Shown: positions 16,867 to 17,516 of the stretch, piece by piece
Layout: each line of letters opens with the position of its first letter
Position numbering within the stretch: position 1 is the stretch's first letter
Source: Thalassiosira profunda
Lineage: Eukaryota > Bacillariophyta > Thalassiosirophyceae > Thalassiosirales > Thalassiosiraceae
NCBI GenBank assembly: GCA_036939355.1
Contig: JALLAP010002181.1
Span: 1 to 17,516, forward strand
Direction: 5' to 3'
DNA length: 17,516 nucleotides
Made by a program: the position numbers and the translations under genes
The notes under the pieces: generated by a model
Databases searched by the model: none
Told to the model about the DNA's origin: nothing
What the model saw: only the letters and a program-made list of their open reading frames with translations

Positions 16867-17516
16867 ATGATGGGTGACGCAGAGATGATCGTCGAGCGGC
16901 GACGAGCAGATGATATCGTTGAAAGAATCCGATCAATGCGATCGCAGGAGGAGAAGAGGGCGAGATGTCGAAACTACTTGACCTCCGATAGCTCCGCCAT
17001 CGATGCCTCGTGCCGCAGGGCGATGGTCGATTGGTTGTATGTCGTCAGTGACGCTTACGGCCTAAACCGGGAATGTGTCGCGACGGCGATGTCGCTGCTC
17101 GATCGGTACATCTGCAGCGGCAAAGGCAACTCGGCCGCAGCACTGAAGAACAAGCAGGAATTTCAGCTGGCGACAATCACATGCTTTTACATCGCGGTAA
17201 AGGTGACCGAGCCAGCTCAGCTTGGAATTGAGACGATTGTCAAGCTCTGCCGAGGTTTCTACAAGGAGAGCACTTTCTATTCGATTGAGCGTGCAATATT
17301 GAAAGCTCTCGATTGGCGCGTGTGCCTAGCGTCAACCTCGCCAATGGAGTTTGTGCGGGACTACTTGAGCTTGTCCAGTGTGGAACAGCTGACCGATGTC
17401 ATAATCGAGCATGCTCTGGCTTACTCGGAAAGTGCTACATCCGATATCTTCTTCGTGTCCTGCAGACCATCTACTATCGCCGTGGCACTGATGGCAGGAG
17501 CAATGAACGATACATG
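16867..17516 (+). CDS. Diatom-type cyclin, N-terminal 216 residues (runs off right edge)
   Basis: The frame opens at ATG 16867 (a second ATG follows directly) and remains open to the window end. A short charged leader with the helix DDIVERIRSMRSQEEK precedes the cyclin box at about 45-165. This has CRRAMVDWLYVVSDAYGL, VATAMSLLDRYI, FQLATITCFYIAVKV and YSIERAILKALDWRV. K112 and E141 fall where the cyclin box carries its CDK-contacting Lys and Glu. The form 'R-x-MVDW-Y-V-D', 'AMS-LDR' and 'E-xIL-xL-WR' matches the diatom-specific cyclin group (dsCYC) described for diatoms. These are thought to link cues such as light and nutrients to cell division. The C-terminal cyclin fold begins at about 155 and is cut off. 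No destruction box is visible in the short N-terminus. Confidence 0.85.
   Translation, partial: MMGDAEMIVERRRADDIVERIRSMRSQEEKRARCRNYLTSDSSAIDASCRRAMVDWLYVVSDAYGLNRECVATAMSLLDRYICSGKGNSAAALKNKQEFQLATITCFYIAVKVTEPAQLGIETIVKLCRGFYKESTFYSIERAILKALDWRVCLASTSPMEFVRDYLSLSSVEQLTDVIIEHALAYSESATSDIFFVSCRPSTIAVALMAGAMNDT

Overview
The window looks like nuclear DNA from a diatom (stramenopile alga). Four things support this: a cyclin of the type expanded in diatoms at the right edge, a secreted kringle/CAP protein with Pro-Thr-rich linkers, compact GC-rich genes that prefer G/C at third codon positions, and short GT-AG introns of 77-245 bp. No bacterial operons, CRISPR arrays or rRNA/tRNA genes are visible.

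Layout from left to right. (1) 1-736, minus: N-terminal part of a THOC5-like subunit of the THO mRNA-export complex, running off the left edge. (2) 737-3014: about 2.3 kb without a convincing gene. It holds a tandem 17-bp repeat, a hairpin, an 87-nt pure purine tract, coding-like fragments in several frames (possible relic gene) and a TATA-like box before the next gene. (3) 3015-5465, plus: 816-aa DEDDy 3'-5' exonuclease of the mut-7/EXD3 type with a hydrophobic presequence. (4) 5607-7985, minus: 792-aa armadillo-repeat protein, convergent with the exonuclease. (5) 8723-10808, minus: multi-exon secreted protein (signal peptide, beta-sandwich domain, kringle, Pro/Thr linker, second beta-sandwich domain, CAP domain). 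Its CAP domain is interrupted by an apparent internal deletion that changes frame. (6) 10925-11230, plus: acidic coiled-coil C-terminal coding piece with no visible ATG. (7) 11231-12680: non-coding, with a MITE-like inverted-repeat element at 11557-11696. (8) 12681-14267, minus: lineage-type protein of unknown function with an N-terminal hydrophobic segment and a helix-turn-helix-like motif. (9) 14718-16336, plus: two-exon Sec14 (CRAL-TRIO) plus GOLD lipid-transfer protein, divergent from gene 8. (10) 16867-17516, plus: 5' part of a diatom-type cyclin, running off the right edge.

The genes look like an ordinary eukaryotic neighbourhood: RNA export, RNA/DNA exonuclease, scaffold, secreted protein, lipid transfer and cell cycle. 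Nothing suggests a co-functional cluster. The points most worth a second look are the broken CAP domain, the kringle/CAP architecture, the MITE-like element, a 25-bp sequence it shares in inverted orientation with the Sec14 promoter region, and the relic coding-like stretch at 1274-1822. I did not find a clearly new biological system.
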